From an uncultured Sutterella sp. (GTDB lineage Bacteria; Pseudomonadota; Gammaproteobacteria; Burkholderiales; Burkholderiaceae_F), in the NCBI GenBank assembly GCA_900757865.1, contig CAAEPH010000025.1, forward strand, positions 1 through 30,286: a DNA stretch of 30,286 bases. The letters run 5' to 3'. The notes under the pieces were generated by a model. That model was not told the DNA's origin, searched no databases, and was given only the letters and a program-made list of their open reading frames with translations. Positions within the stretch are counted from its first letter, which is position 1, and each line of letters opens with the position of its first letter. Both the position numbers and the translations under genes were made by a program. Positions 1 through 8,346 of this stretch are shown here, piece after piece.

Positions 1-281
1 ACAAAGAACGAGGGTGTATACAACAAGATCAGTATGATTGATTGGAGACAAACAATGTCCAACTTTGACCAACAATTTTGAAACTAGCTGATTACCCCAA
101 ACCCACCCTCATCAGACTGTTGACAATAGGTATTAAAAGTACCCAATAAAAATACACGTGTGACGTTACTGAGCGTACAGTGTGTTAGGGGGGTCTCCCC
201 AGCACGGGCTCTCCATGCAGTACAAACGGTTCATTCTCAACCGCTAGAGATCATATCCACCCAGTCTGACTACCAGCAAAC
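1..281. other. Intergenic / left window edge
   Basis: No gene is recognised here. A ribosome-binding-site-like GGAGA precedes an ATG near position 55, but the frame closes after eight codons, so it is at most the stub of a lost gene. The stretch is AT-rich and I saw no convincing hairpin or tRNA fold. Confidence 0.4.
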
Positions 282-734
282 TCAAATCAACTCTGTCAGC
301 CAATTTAGCTCTTGGATCTTTTCATCCGTCTCTCTGAGCTCCTTGGACAGTTTGTCCATGTTTTTTTGAAACTCTGAAACCGATACGGTTGAGAGAATTT
401 TTATTTCTGTTTGGGAATATCGGGATATCTTGTCACTGGCGACATTCAGAAAACTTCTCATGATGCCAATCTTCTGCTTGAGACAGTCACGCTTTGCTAT
501 GAGATCTGAAAGCGTCGCACCTTGGTACTTAGTCTCATTGTTCGTATGGTTGATGCGGGAAATAAGTTCCTCAAGTCTCACAAAATTTTCGTTGAGCTCT
601 GCGATGAGTGCCAACGGATCTTCCGAAGGCTGTTCACCTTCCTGCACTTGGGCATTGTTTTCCAGTCTTTCTTTAAGTTCCAAAATCCTACGCTGCAAGT
701 CTGCTCTTTCTGACAATGCTAATGCTAACTTCAT
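282..734 (-). CDS. DIP1984 family coiled-coil protein
   Basis: This 150-residue protein matches the small DIP1984 (septicolysin-like) family over its whole length. The family hallmarks are visible: an N-terminus starting MKLALALSERADLQRRI, a central segment containing SRINHTN, the YSQTEIK stretch, and a C-terminus ending IQELNWLTEL. The composition is rich in E, K, L and R with heptad-like spacing, so the protein is probably two antiparallel coiled-coil helices. There is no signal peptide or membrane segment, so it is likely cytoplasmic. The molecular function of the family is not established. The start is supported by an AGGAG about ten bases upstream. It appears to be a single-gene unit, with no functional link to its neighbours visible. 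Confidence 0.85.
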   Translation of the reverse strand: MKLALALSERADLQRRILELKERLENNAQVQEGEQPSEDPLALIAELNENFVRLEELISRINHTNNETKYQGATLSDLIAKRDCLKQKIGIMRSFLNVASDKISRYSQTEIKILSTVSVSEFQKNMDKLSKELRETDEKIQELNWLTELI

Positions 735-998
735 CTTCGGCCTACTCCTTTTCGGCGAGTCATTTCATAGTTCTGGGTATCGATTAAGTCGCCAAATTGT
801 TGTAGAGTACCAAGAGAACGAACCCAAAACAATTGGGAAAACTCCGCATGAGATATAACGACTAGCTCATTTGTGTATCTGGCGTCTGTCTCCTCGTGAC
901 AGCGAGTCGCTCACTTCAAACGAGATACTGAGGACTGAGCGAGTGTGCGTCTCGAATGTGACTCATCCCGGTTGCGCTGACAGATTCACCGTTTTTGT
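735..998. other. Intergenic region upstream of DIP1984-family gene
   Basis: About 260 bases separate the DIP1984-family gene from the end of the PepT-like gene; both are on the minus strand. It should hold the promoter of the downstream gene and the end of the peptidase transcript. I see no gene and no clear strong terminator. Confidence 0.4.
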
Positions 999-2117
999 TT
1001 AATTCTCACCAAAGTGTTGAATCGCTCTCGCCATGACTCGGGCACAAGCGGAGATATCCTCAACATAGACATGTTCTTGGGTGGTGTGATTTTCAAAGTA
1101 CCCAACCGCCACAGGAACCGATTCAATCCCGTATTGGTTAAACCAGTTGGCATCACTACCGCCACCCGATCGCATACAAGTGCAGGGAATGCCTTCGGCT
1201 TCAAACCCCACTTTAAGAGCCCGAATCACCACCGAGTCCTCGGCTACCTGGTACGTAGGATAGTTTTTCTCGACTTTCACCTCAACGGTAGCGCCGAACG
1301 CTTGCGCCGTATCCGCAAAAACGGTTTTAACTTTTTCAATGTAGGTATCGAGTTCCACTTCGTCCGTGCTACGCGCTTCACCCAACAAGGTGACTCGAGC
1401 ACACACCACATTTACCACCTTGCCACCTTGGATCACACCAAAGTTACTCGTCATGGTAGGAGACAGTCGCCCTGTCGGCAAATTAACCAGCGCCGTTGCC
1501 ACAACTTTTATGGCATCAATACCTTTTTCGGGTTCGTTACCCGCATGCGCGGGAAGCCCATTGATCGTGATCTCAAAATTCACACCCGAGGGGGCTTGAT
1601 TCACCACTTTCCCGACCCGACCTGGGCAATCGGGAACAAATCCGATTTTGGCTTTAAAACCCGAATAATCCGCTTCTTTGCTACCGAACAGCCCCGCCTC
1701 TTCGCTCACCGTTAAGAGGACCTCCACGTCACCATGGGGTTTCCCTTCAGCTTTCAGACGACGTAGCGTTTCTAAAATAGCACAAAGCCCCGCGACGTCA
1801 TCTGCAGCCAAAATAGTTTTCCCGTCAGCGCGCAAAACGCCCTCTTTTGCATCGATTTGAGGTCGAATGTGGCCGTTATTGGGAACGCGATCCATGTGTG
1901 ACGAGAGCAATACTGCTGGCAAACGAGAATCACCCTTGAGCACAGCAAAGACATTACCCGTATTGCCTCCAATCTTTTCAAAGACACGATCTTCACTCAC
2001 CTCAAGACCCAAAGCGAGGAGTTTGTCTTTAATCCGATCCGCCACCTGCCGCTCGTCACCTGATTTCGCTGGAAGCGAAACTAATTCGATAAAATCATTT
2101 AATACCCGATCGTCCAT
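999..2117 (-). CDS. PepT-like M20 family metallopeptidase
   Basis: This 372-residue protein has the layout of peptidase T-like M20 enzymes: a catalytic domain interrupted by a dimerisation domain at about residues 180-290. The two-zinc ligands can be read directly: H74 in SSHMDRV, D107 in AADDVAG, the catalytic and ligand pair E139/E140 in SEEAG, D163 in VPDCPG and H349 near the C-terminus in TTQEHV. H191 in the PAHAG motif is also conserved in M20 dimerisation domains. The family cleaves small peptides, typically tripeptides, in the cytoplasm, consistent with the absence of a signal peptide. An AAGGACG lies just upstream of the ATG. A short remnant of a related gene, with matching upstream sequence, lies near 3.2 kb. 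The exact substrate cannot be read from sequence. Confidence 0.88.
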   Translation of the reverse strand: MDDRVLNDFIELVSLPAKSGDERQVADRIKDKLLALGLEVSEDRVFEKIGGNTGNVFAVLKGDSRLPAVLLSSHMDRVPNNGHIRPQIDAKEGVLRADGKTILAADDVAGLCAILETLRRLKAEGKPHGDVEVLLTVSEEAGLFGSKEADYSGFKAKIGFVPDCPGRVGKVVNQAPSGVNFEITINGLPAHAGNEPEKGIDAIKVVATALVNLPTGRLSPTMTSNFGVIQGGKVVNVVCARVTLLGEARSTDEVELDTYIEKVKTVFADTAQAFGATVEVKVEKNYPTYQVAEDSVVIRALKVGFEAEGIPCTCMRSGGGSDANWFNQYGIESVPVAVGYFENHTTQEHVYVEDISACARVMARAIQHFGEN

Positions 2118-2197
2118 TCCGTATCGTCCTTAGTTTGAAGGTATTTGTTTTCTCCTTTCATTTTATGGACTTTAAGAATGTTTTTCTGTAAGGTAGA

Positions 2198-2995
2198 TTA
2201 GGTAGTAGGATTCTTGTCTCGACTAGGCTTCATCTTTGGCCGAAAAGAGGTTTTTACATCAAATCCATGCGCCTCAATCTTATCCGTGTTTGACACTTGC
2301 ACAGGCGTCTCTTGAGTCTGCCTAGCTCGACTTAGAAAACTAACTAGCGCTTGCCAAATGAGATTCGGCTCCAGATATATACCGCAAGTTTGCAAATTCG
2401 GGTTGTAAGTACATTGGTAGCAAAAATAGCTTTTTCGTTTCTCAAAATCCTGAACCCGATCCACATAGTCCAACAAAATTATCGGCGTCTTCAGAAAGGT
2501 CTCCTTTTCCTGCTTATTCACAAAAAAGCTATCCTCTTCTCCTTTAAAACAGTCCTCCAAAAACAGCGCTAATAACGCTTCTCGATCCAAGAAGAGCATC
2601 GCGTAAAGTCGTGCGCCAAACCCATAGTCATGACAAACGTGAGGTTCCAGCAAGGTAAAAGCTGTACCGTCTTGAAAAGTTAAAAGCGGTTTATTTTCTT
2701 CATATTGCCAAAAATGAAAAAAAGGATTTTGCCGAAGGCCGTCTTTAAGGCATGATAAATCGCGCAAATCCAAGTGAGAATACGTTTTTTGGCCGGCATT
2801 AAATAAATGCACGGTCTTGTCGCCAATGAGAAGAAGCCGATGGCGATAGCCACGCGCGCCACGTCCGCGGTTATGCTCTCCGTGTGGCGCATTACTCCAC
2901 ACGCGCGTTAGTCTGTGATAGACCAATTGATTATCTAAACCATAGGTCGTTACAGCAAAGTCGTAGAAATCTTTAAATGGGCTAATGATCTTCAT
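2198..2995 (-). CDS. Conserved hypothetical protein
   Basis: This 265-residue soluble protein starts MKIISPFKDFYDFAVTTYG, an N-terminus I recognise from a widespread uncharacterised bacterial family, but I cannot assign a function. Visible features are an aromatic-rich body, a Cys cluster around residues 190-205 (FCYQC and a further Cys within QTCGIYLEP) that could bind a metal, and a basic, low-complexity tail of about 35 residues. There is no signal peptide or transmembrane helix. AAAGGACG precedes the ATG at a good distance. The gene sits between the intact PepT-like gene and the stub of a second one, which suggests it was trapped between two related copies. Its product may be unrelated to peptide metabolism. 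Confidence 0.7.
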   Translation of the reverse strand: MKIISPFKDFYDFAVTTYGLDNQLVYHRLTRVWSNAPHGEHNRGRGARGYRHRLLLIGDKTVHLFNAGQKTYSHLDLRDLSCLKDGLRQNPFFHFWQYEENKPLLTFQDGTAFTLLEPHVCHDYGFGARLYAMLFLDREALLALFLEDCFKGEEDSFFVNKQEKETFLKTPIILLDYVDRVQDFEKRKSYFCYQCTYNPNLQTCGIYLEPNLIWQALVSFLSRARQTQETPVQVSNTDKIEAHGFDVKTSFRPKMKPSRDKNPTT

Positions 2996-3012
2996 GGTCG
3001 TCCTTTAACGCG

Positions 3013-3043
3013 ATAAAGAAAATCGTGAGGCACATCGCCTCAC
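3013..3043 (-). terminator. Rho-independent-type hairpin upstream of the hypothetical gene
   Basis: Read on the minus strand, a perfect 7-bp stem (GTGAGGC / GCCTCAC, 5-base loop) is followed directly by a T-rich run, ATTTTCTTT. This is a good intrinsic terminator shape. It lies just upstream of the hypothetical gene, so it probably ended transcription from the now truncated PepT-like copy further up. Confidence 0.6.
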
Positions 3044-3192
3044 ATGGCTATGCAAAGATTGAACACTAAGAAAACGCTAAACGGCGAAACAACCGATGGT
3101 ACGAACCGAATCAAGATTTGGGCTTAGCTACCTTTCTCCATCTCAAAGTCTATCACTGCGAATGACGCTCACGAGACCTGTTTCCACTTCAC

Positions 3193-3264
3193 CTACCGCT
3201 CGTCACCAGATTGAGCAGGTATCGCCACCAACTCGCACAATTCGGCTAAAACTCGATCATTCAT
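3193..3264 (-). pseudogene. Remnant of a second PepT-like gene (5' end only)
   Basis: A 23-codon frame on the minus strand starts at 3264 and ends at a TAG at 3193-3195. Its product, beginning MNDRVLAELCELVAIPAQSG and ending in DER, matches the first 24 residues of the intact PepT-like protein at 15 of 23 positions by eye, without gaps. Similarity stops abruptly after the DER triplet. The stretch upstream is also conserved: both copies carry TTTTATGGACTT 44-45 bases from their start codon. This is therefore the truncated 5' end of a diverged paralogue together with its promoter or leader region, not a chance ORF. The 15/23 identity argues for an old paralogue rather than a recent duplication. 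Confidence 0.8.
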
Positions 3265-3345
3265 GCTTTGTTGTCCTTTCGCTCAACAAGCTGTTGCTAA
3301 CGATCCAATTTTATGGACTTAACCGTCTTTTTTCTTTAAGGCAAA
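3265..3345 (-). promoter_or_regulatory. Upstream region shared with the intact PepT-like gene
   Basis: This segment upstream of the stub resembles positions 2118-2197 upstream of the intact gene: same spacing to the ATG, the shared TTTTATGGACTT, then a T-rich tract and a TAAGG. The parts shared by both copies are probably a promoter or leader element. I cannot place -35 and -10 boxes confidently. Confidence 0.45.
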
Positions 3346-3420
3346 GTCATTAGTGAACGCAATGCCTTCTCGCTCGTCCACATCTGCCATCGATCAAAAT
3401 CACCGATTGGAGTTCTTTCT

Positions 3421-3654
3421 TTATTCATCCTCAGCGGGTACATAAATTTCGGATTTAGCATAGAGTGTAGCCTTACCTGCGAGGATCACTCGATCTTGAG
3501 CCATACGGCAATAAAGCACTCCGCCTCGGGCGGAAGCTTGATAGGCGATTAATGACGACTTTTTCGTTTTTCCAACCCACAATGGGATCACATGACAATG
3601 CCCTGACCCACAAACCGGATCTTCGGTGACCTTTAGTACGTCGTATCCTGCCAC
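3421..3654 (-). pseudogene. C-terminal fragment of a PhzF-family protein
   Basis: About 77 residues match the end of PhzF/YHI9-family isomerase-like proteins: the EDPVCGSGHCHVIPLW stretch corresponds to the family's conserved EDPVTGSAH motif and is followed by the usual YQASARGG and a short beta-rich tail. Family members are about 260-300 residues with two similar halves, so roughly three quarters of the gene, including the N-terminal catalytic Glu, is missing. Only a GTG at 3654 could start it, inside the end of another fragment. I call it a remnant, not a working gene. Upstream it merges within a few bases into an AAA-ATPase-like fragment, so a deletion or recombination joint lies near 3635-3660. 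Confidence 0.78.
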
Positions 3655-3881
3655 AAAAGCTCTATTGCTAGACCTTGAAAATCATTTAACCCTTGGCTAA
3701 AGAGCGAGGCAAGTGTAGAAATCAACAACGATTTTCCAAATCCTCGAGGACGTGAGATAAAAAACTTCCCTGCCTGAGTGGCTAAGGTGCAAATTTGCTC
3801 CGTTTTATCCACATAAATGTCGTTTTTAGACCGCAGCTCTGAAAACGAATGTGTGCCTCGAGGCAGCTGTGCTAAGGTCAT
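3633..3881 (-). pseudogene. N-terminal fragment of an AAA-ATPase-like protein
   Basis: The 82-residue frame matches the beginning of the AAA-ATPase_like (PF09820) family. It shows the FSELR segment, the diagnostic YVDKT, and the phosphate-binding loop region SRPRGFGKSLL, where the family usually reads RPRRFGKSLL. The family is normally about 500 residues or more and often ends in a nuclease-like domain. Here the frame stops at a TAA just after the region corresponding to the end of the first helices. The remaining ATPase is absent, and the DNA continues as a PhzF-family tail in another frame. No good ribosome binding site precedes the ATG. It is almost certainly non-functional. Confidence 0.78.
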
Positions 3882-3949
3882 CAGGCCGGACGCCGCTCAA
3901 AGATAGGATGAAAGTCAGACCTATTGTAGCGTGTTGGTCGGCAAGCCCA

Positions 3950-6900
3950 TTAACTCAACACATCGTGACGCTGTGAAAGCACGTAGATATGGGCAGGCAT
4001 CGGCGTTGCCAAACGCCAAACAAACGACATCGGTTTCGAGCCATGGTGCGAAACCTCCGTAACCGCTCCCAAATAGTAATACGCCTGTGCTCGATTGCTC
4101 TCATCATTGGTGGCACGACGCACAAAGAGCAATTTCACTCGATCAGAGTCAAGCAACGCCTGCCCTACTCGTCCATGAGGATGGGTCGCGTTGGGTGACT
4201 GCCAGTGAAATTGGGTTTCATCAATGGCGTAATCTAAGTAATCAGCGGTCGCTTTATCGCCTTTGTCAACCGTGACAAAGAGCAACATATACGGAAGGCT
4301 CCGCTCGCGCTTTTCGTCCATAATCTCACCCGCACTCACACCGGATTGCACATCAGGCATTTGAGTGAACGTCCATCGCCCTAACGCAGCCATGATCTGT
4401 GCACGTGTGTAGCGTCCATAGAGCTGCAAAGGCGTTAGGTCTTTAAGCGCTGACGTATCCTCGTGTGGCGCATCACTCATGCGATCCCGGATAAGGGGCA
4501 ACACCTCCCGCAACTCCTCTTGCACATCCGTGGCTTTTTGAAATTCAGCCATCATGACGTCTAGCGACGTCACCGAGCCAATCTTTTCGAAGTAATCGAA
4601 ATACAGCATCATCAGGTAGCCCACCTCTCGTGAAGTGAGTCTCGTGATGTTGAGATCAAAGCTTTGCTTCACCACATCAATCAGGAAATCGATATACGCC
4701 CGATCGTCCATTTGAAGCCAACGGTTATAGATCATCTTGCGAATCCGCTGATTCACCGCTTCTTCAAGTTCGGGTTTTTCTTGACGTCGACTCTCAAACT
4801 TCGATTTCAACGCCCGCCAGGTCGTTTTCTTGTAGAGCTGCTCAAGGGTGATGCCCTGGTCGAACAAAAATTCGCTTAAACTCGGCAGTGTTTCGTAATC
4901 CAGCAACAACCGCGCAGGTTTCACCGTGCGTGAAAGGTACTGCATATGGTCACGGATGTTGGCTAATACTGTCTCACGCGCCTTCTCTTCGAGGAAAATC
5001 TGGCAGTCTTTGGGCAGAGGCATGGCATTTGAGAAAATGGCATTGGCCACGTTGGATGAAAGCCCCATCGCCTCCCCATCAAAAAGCGCTCCGAACCGAA
5101 TGGTCCAATCAAATTCGGGGCGCGTACGGGAAATAAAATCCAATACTGTCAGACGCACCTTGTCTTTTGCTCGACGTAACCCACGTCCTAACTGTTGCAA
5201 AAAGACCGTCAGACTTTGCGTGGGACGCAAAAAGAGCACGGTGTCCACATCCGGAATGTCCACGCCTTCGTTGAAGATGTCCACGACAAAGAGGCAACAC
5301 AGCTGTCCAGCCTTAAACTGCCGAATGATCTCATTTCGTTCTGCGCGCGTGTTGTCAGACGTGAGCACATCCACGCGATAATAGGGCTTAAACGCCTCGG
5401 CCATGGCTTTTGCGTGCGCCTTATCCACACAGAAAGCAAGGGTTTTAGCCTCGTCAAAACGGGGCACTTTGTCACGCACCGCACCTAATACTCGTGCAGT
5501 GCGTTCAGCGCTTTTGATGAACGCCGCCGAGAGCTCACTCTCGACGTAGCGCCCATCTCGCCAGGCCGTCTTGGTTAAGTCCACCACATCGGGCAAGCCA
5601 TAATAGGTAAACGGCACCAACATGCCATCGTTGATCGCCTTATTGAGCCGAATTTCCGCAGCAAATCGATCATCAAAATGCTGCTTAATGTCGTATTTAT
5701 CCAGGCGCTCTGGCGTAGCCGTTAGGCCCACCAAGACTTTGGGATGAAAGAACGAGAAGACCTTGAGATAGCCTTGCGCGCCCATATGATGCGCTTCATC
5801 CAAAACGATATAGTCAAAGCTCTCGGGCCCAAAAGGCAACACGCTACCCGTTTCCAGGTAATCTCGTAGGCGAGACTGTAGCGTCGCCACCGACGCAAAC
5901 ACGGCCTTATAGTGTTGCGGTTCTATGCCACTAAACCACATTTCCCCAAAGTTTTCATCACTCAACACCCGTCGAAACGTTTCACGCGCCTGCCGGATAA
6001 TCTCTTCACGGTGCACGACAAAAAGAAACGTCGCCTCGGGGTGTTGCTCACGATAACGCTTGAAGTCGTTCGCGACCATCACCGTTTTGCCTGTGCCGGT
6101 TGCTGCCACCACAAGGTTTCGCATCGAGTGGTGGACCGTTCGCTGTTCGTCTATCTTCTTGAGCACTTCTTCTTGATAATCAAAGAGCTCAAAAGGCGCT
6201 GCAGGCAGGCCATCAGTATTGGCGCTTTCATCGTGCGCAGCATCATAAGCCGGGCGTTTAAGAGCGAGTTGCAAACGGCTTTGATCCGCCTCTGACCTTG
6301 GATCGTAGGGCTCAAAGAGTTGGCTATAGTTCCAGTACTCATCAAACTCTGCAAAGCACGACTGCACCAGTTGAGGCACCTCGGCCATACTCGCCTTCAC
6401 GTTCCACTCCAGTCCCGTGTCCATCGCCACCGACGAAAGGTTGGAGGAACCCACGTAGACCGTATGCGAGCCCGTGTTGCGATAAAAGAGATAAGCCTTG
6501 GCGTGAAGACGCGTGGCGTTTTCGTTGTAGGAAATACGGACTTCGGTGTTGGGAAGACGTGCGATACGGTTGATCGCTTGAAAGTCACTCACGGCCATGT
6601 ACGTGGTGGTGAGCAGTCGAAAGGGCGTTCCGCGTTGCGTCGCTTCTTGTAGGCTCGCCCAGAGCGGTTTCACGCCCGACTGTCGGACAAAGCTCACCAA
6701 CCAGTCGATCCGATCGGCCGAGAGAATCTCACGCGCGAGTTCACTCGCGAGACTCGGTCCGCGCGTGCTTCCACTAAAAAGATGACTTCCCGCCAAACCG
6801 GTGGTGGGTATGAGCCGATCAACGCTTTGACTGTACAAGCCTTGGGCGGTACTACTATGATCCAATACCGCCGTTAAGACGCGCGCTTCGACGTCCAAAA

Positions 6901-7162
6901 GGTCGTTTTGCCCAGTGGGCAAGGCTTGCGGGAGTTGGGTAATGATCTCATTGACCAGCCTCACCGCTTCAGCCACATCAGGGTGCGTTTTAAGGTGCTC
7001 AGCGAGGCGTTTTTCGAGAAGCCCAGCCACATACACCGCCAGTCGGTGCGCTGCCTCATCCACCTCGAGTGGGCGATCGAGATAGGTGTATTGGTTTGTG
7101 GTATCCGCTTGGATTTTTTGCCGAAACAAGGCAGTGAGAAATTTTTCGTACAAACCGACCAT
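3950..7162 (-). CDS. PLD-nuclease / SF2 helicase / DUF3427 protein
   Basis: This 1070-residue protein has a recognisable domain order. A phospholipase-D-like nuclease domain lies at about residues 130-280, with H220-x-K222 and the GSSNLS motif near 239-244. A superfamily II helicase core follows at about 325-670: Walker A ATGTGKT (354-360), DEAHH (455-459), TAT (481-483) and motif VI QQLGRGLRR (656-664). The C-terminus from about 690 to the end matches the DUF3427 type. Such HKD-nuclease plus SSL2-like helicase fusions are known from defence-rich regions, but a specific function is not established. The usual HKD aspartate after the Lys is replaced by Tyr (227). It stands alone on the minus strand next to gene debris. 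The start is the first ATG in frame; the ribosome binding site is weak. Confidence 0.88.
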   Translation of the reverse strand: MVGLYEKFLTALFRQKIQADTTNQYTYLDRPLEVDEAAHRLAVYVAGLLEKRLAEHLKTHPDVAEAVRLVNEIITQLPQALPTGQNDLLDVEARVLTAVLDHSSTAQGLYSQSVDRLIPTTGLAGSHLFSGSTRGPSLASELAREILSADRIDWLVSFVRQSGVKPLWASLQEATQRGTPFRLLTTTYMAVSDFQAINRIARLPNTEVRISYNENATRLHAKAYLFYRNTGSHTVYVGSSNLSSVAMDTGLEWNVKASMAEVPQLVQSCFAEFDEYWNYSQLFEPYDPRSEADQSRLQLALKRPAYDAAHDESANTDGLPAAPFELFDYQEEVLKKIDEQRTVHHSMRNLVVAATGTGKTVMVANDFKRYREQHPEATFLFVVHREEIIRQARETFRRVLSDENFGEMWFSGIEPQHYKAVFASVATLQSRLRDYLETGSVLPFGPESFDYIVLDEAHHMGAQGYLKVFSFFHPKVLVGLTATPERLDKYDIKQHFDDRFAAEIRLNKAINDGMLVPFTYYGLPDVVDLTKTAWRDGRYVESELSAAFIKSAERTARVLGAVRDKVPRFDEAKTLAFCVDKAHAKAMAEAFKPYYRVDVLTSDNTRAERNEIIRQFKAGQLCCLFVVDIFNEGVDIPDVDTVLFLRPTQSLTVFLQQLGRGLRRAKDKVRLTVLDFISRTRPEFDWTIRFGALFDGEAMGLSSNVANAIFSNAMPLPKDCQIFLEEKARETVLANIRDHMQYLSRTVKPARLLLDYETLPSLSEFLFDQGITLEQLYKKTTWRALKSKFESRRQEKPELEEAVNQRIRKMIYNRWLQMDDRAYIDFLIDVVKQSFDLNITRLTSREVGYLMMLYFDYFEKIGSVTSLDVMMAEFQKATDVQEELREVLPLIRDRMSDAPHEDTSALKDLTPLQLYGRYTRAQIMAALGRWTFTQMPDVQSGVSAGEIMDEKRERSLPYMLLFVTVDKGDKATADYLDYAIDETQFHWQSPNATHPHGRVGQALLDSDRVKLLFVRRATNDESNRAQAYYYLGAVTEVSHHGSKPMSFVWRLATPMPAHIYVLSQRHDVLS

Positions 7163-7345
7163 GGCTATGCTGTATGACGCGCGAACAAAAAGAACAATGG
7201 GCTTTAAGCAGTGTTGAACGCTCCAACACCTCAGCCTCGCAGCTTAGCAGCTCAAACCGGGCCCCGTCCAGACAACGGCGGAAATTGACAAAAATGGCCG
7301 GGAAAACCCGTAGATCGTGTTTTCCTCGGCCTTTGCTTGTTAAGT
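7163..7345. other. Intergenic region upstream of the helicase gene
   Basis: This short stretch holds the presumed helicase promoter on the minus strand. I see no gene in it and no clear promoter boxes. Confidence 0.35.
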
Positions 7346-7371
7346 ACAAAAAGCCCTTATCACATGGCTTT
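7346..7371 (-). terminator. Intrinsic terminator of the TrhA gene
   Basis: On the minus strand a 6-bp stem AAAGCC / GGCTTT with a 10-base loop runs into TTTTT, ten bases past the stop codon of the hemolysin III-family gene. Position and shape fit a rho-independent terminator. Confidence 0.65.
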
Positions 7372-7381
7372 ACTCACACCC

Positions 7382-8056
7382 TCACCCAACAATAGGCATC
7401 GGCAACACATAAAAGAGCACCGAGAAAAACTGCAGCACCGTACCCGCTAACACAAACACGTGCCAAATCGCATGATTAAAGGGAATCTTCTCCCAGAGGT
7501 AGAAAATCACACCCACGGAGTAGGCGAGTCCACCCGAGACTAAGAGCCAGAGGCCTGCTGTGGGTAAAATAGCAACCAAAGGCTTCATTACAAAGACCAC
7601 ACACCATCCAAGGAGCAGGTAGAGCACACAGTTGAGCCAATCAGCGCGCTTCATCAAAAGGGGTTGAAAAATCATCCCAAAAAGCGCGATGCTCCAGACA
7701 ATCGCGCACAGGGTCCAACCCACAGGGCCGTGTAAGCTCACCAAACAAAACGGCGTATACGATCCGGCAATCATGAGGTAAATGGCCCCATGATCAAAGA
7801 CCTGCAAAATCCCCTTCAACCGACCTTTTGGCACGGCATGATAGAGCGTCGAAGCGGTATAGAGGATGATCATGGCGCTCCCAAATATGCTCGCACTCAC
7901 CACACTGCTCACGGCACCAGAGCGAGTCGCTGCGTACCAAATCATCACCACCAATGCGGCAATGCTCATCAGCGCCCCAATCCCATGGGTCACCGCATTG
8001 GCCACCTCTTCGGCAAAACTGTAGGCGGTCACCGACGCTACACGTTGTTGAGACAT
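7382..8056 (-). CDS. trhA: TrhA / hemolysin III family (PAQR) membrane protein
   Basis: This 224-residue protein is an integral inner-membrane protein with about seven hydrophobic segments, the size and topology of the bacterial hemolysin III / PAQR family. Family motifs are visible: EEVANAVTHG near residues 16-25, STLYHAVP followed by DHGAIYLMIAGSYTPF, and a C-terminal HAIWHVFVLAG. The conserved His residues in the second and third motifs correspond to the metal-binding set of PAQR proteins. Bacterial members have been linked to membrane energetics and fluidity homeostasis; the old hemolysin label is not strong evidence for toxicity. An AGGAGAAAGG sits immediately before the ATG. It appears to be a monocistronic gene with its own terminator. 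Confidence 0.88.
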   Translation of the reverse strand: MSQQRVASVTAYSFAEEVANAVTHGIGALMSIAALVVMIWYAATRSGAVSSVVSASIFGSAMIILYTASTLYHAVPKGRLKGILQVFDHGAIYLMIAGSYTPFCLVSLHGPVGWTLCAIVWSIALFGMIFQPLLMKRADWLNCVLYLLLGWCVVFVMKPLVAILPTAGLWLLVSGGLAYSVGVIFYLWEKIPFNHAIWHVFVLAGTVLQFFSVLFYVLPMPIVG

Positions 8057-8277
8057 CCTTTCTCCTCACCCAAAAACACAACACTCAAACATAGAGCATT
8101 GCTCAAAGCTCAATCATGCACTTTATTGAACGCACCAAACACGCCCAAAAAGGCCACATTGTATCTTTTTGTGACCGTGGAGAGGCATGGGGCGGCGCTG
8201 AGTAGCACCATGGCAAACGTGAAGACAAAGACAAAAGGGCAGAGAGCTTTCAACAAAATCACAAAAAAAATCATAAC

Positions 8278-8328
8278 AAAAGGCCTCCACCTCCACCCCG
8301 TTGGGGAAAAGAAGGAAGCCTTTTTAGA
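8278..8328 (-). terminator. Intrinsic terminator of the FMN/FAD reductase gene
   Basis: On the minus strand a stem of AAAAGGC-TCC type closes on GGA-GGCCTTTT, with an additional inner CCCC/GGGG helix, and ends in TTTT. It begins about 20 bases after the reductase stop codon. The double hairpin with flanking A and T tracts is a strong terminator shape. Confidence 0.7.
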
Positions 8329-8346
8329 GGAGAACCTTAATGTGGT

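Noticed and set aside
160..369. 69-codon open frame on the plus strand
   Set aside because: Overlaps the well-supported DIP1984-family gene on the other strand, has no family resemblance and no ribosome binding site.
1014..1715. 233-codon plus-strand frame inside the peptidase gene
   Set aside because: Shadow frame; the minus-strand peptidase carries all catalytic motifs, while this one is His/Arg-rich without any domain.
3096..3353. 85-codon plus-strand frame across the intergenic region
   Set aside because: It is antisense to the PepT-like stub and its upstream region; the minus-strand similarity explains the sequence, and the protein resembles nothing.
6480..6510. Missing Asp of the HKD motif in the helicase protein as evidence of inactivation
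   Set aside because: The HAKAYLF...GSSNLS form is, as far as I recall, usual in this helicase-linked PLD family, so it is not a clear defect.
6917..7162. Possible later start for the helicase protein, given the weak ribosome binding site
   Set aside because: The N-terminal region reads as continuous folded protein and no better ribosome binding site with ATG was seen downstream.
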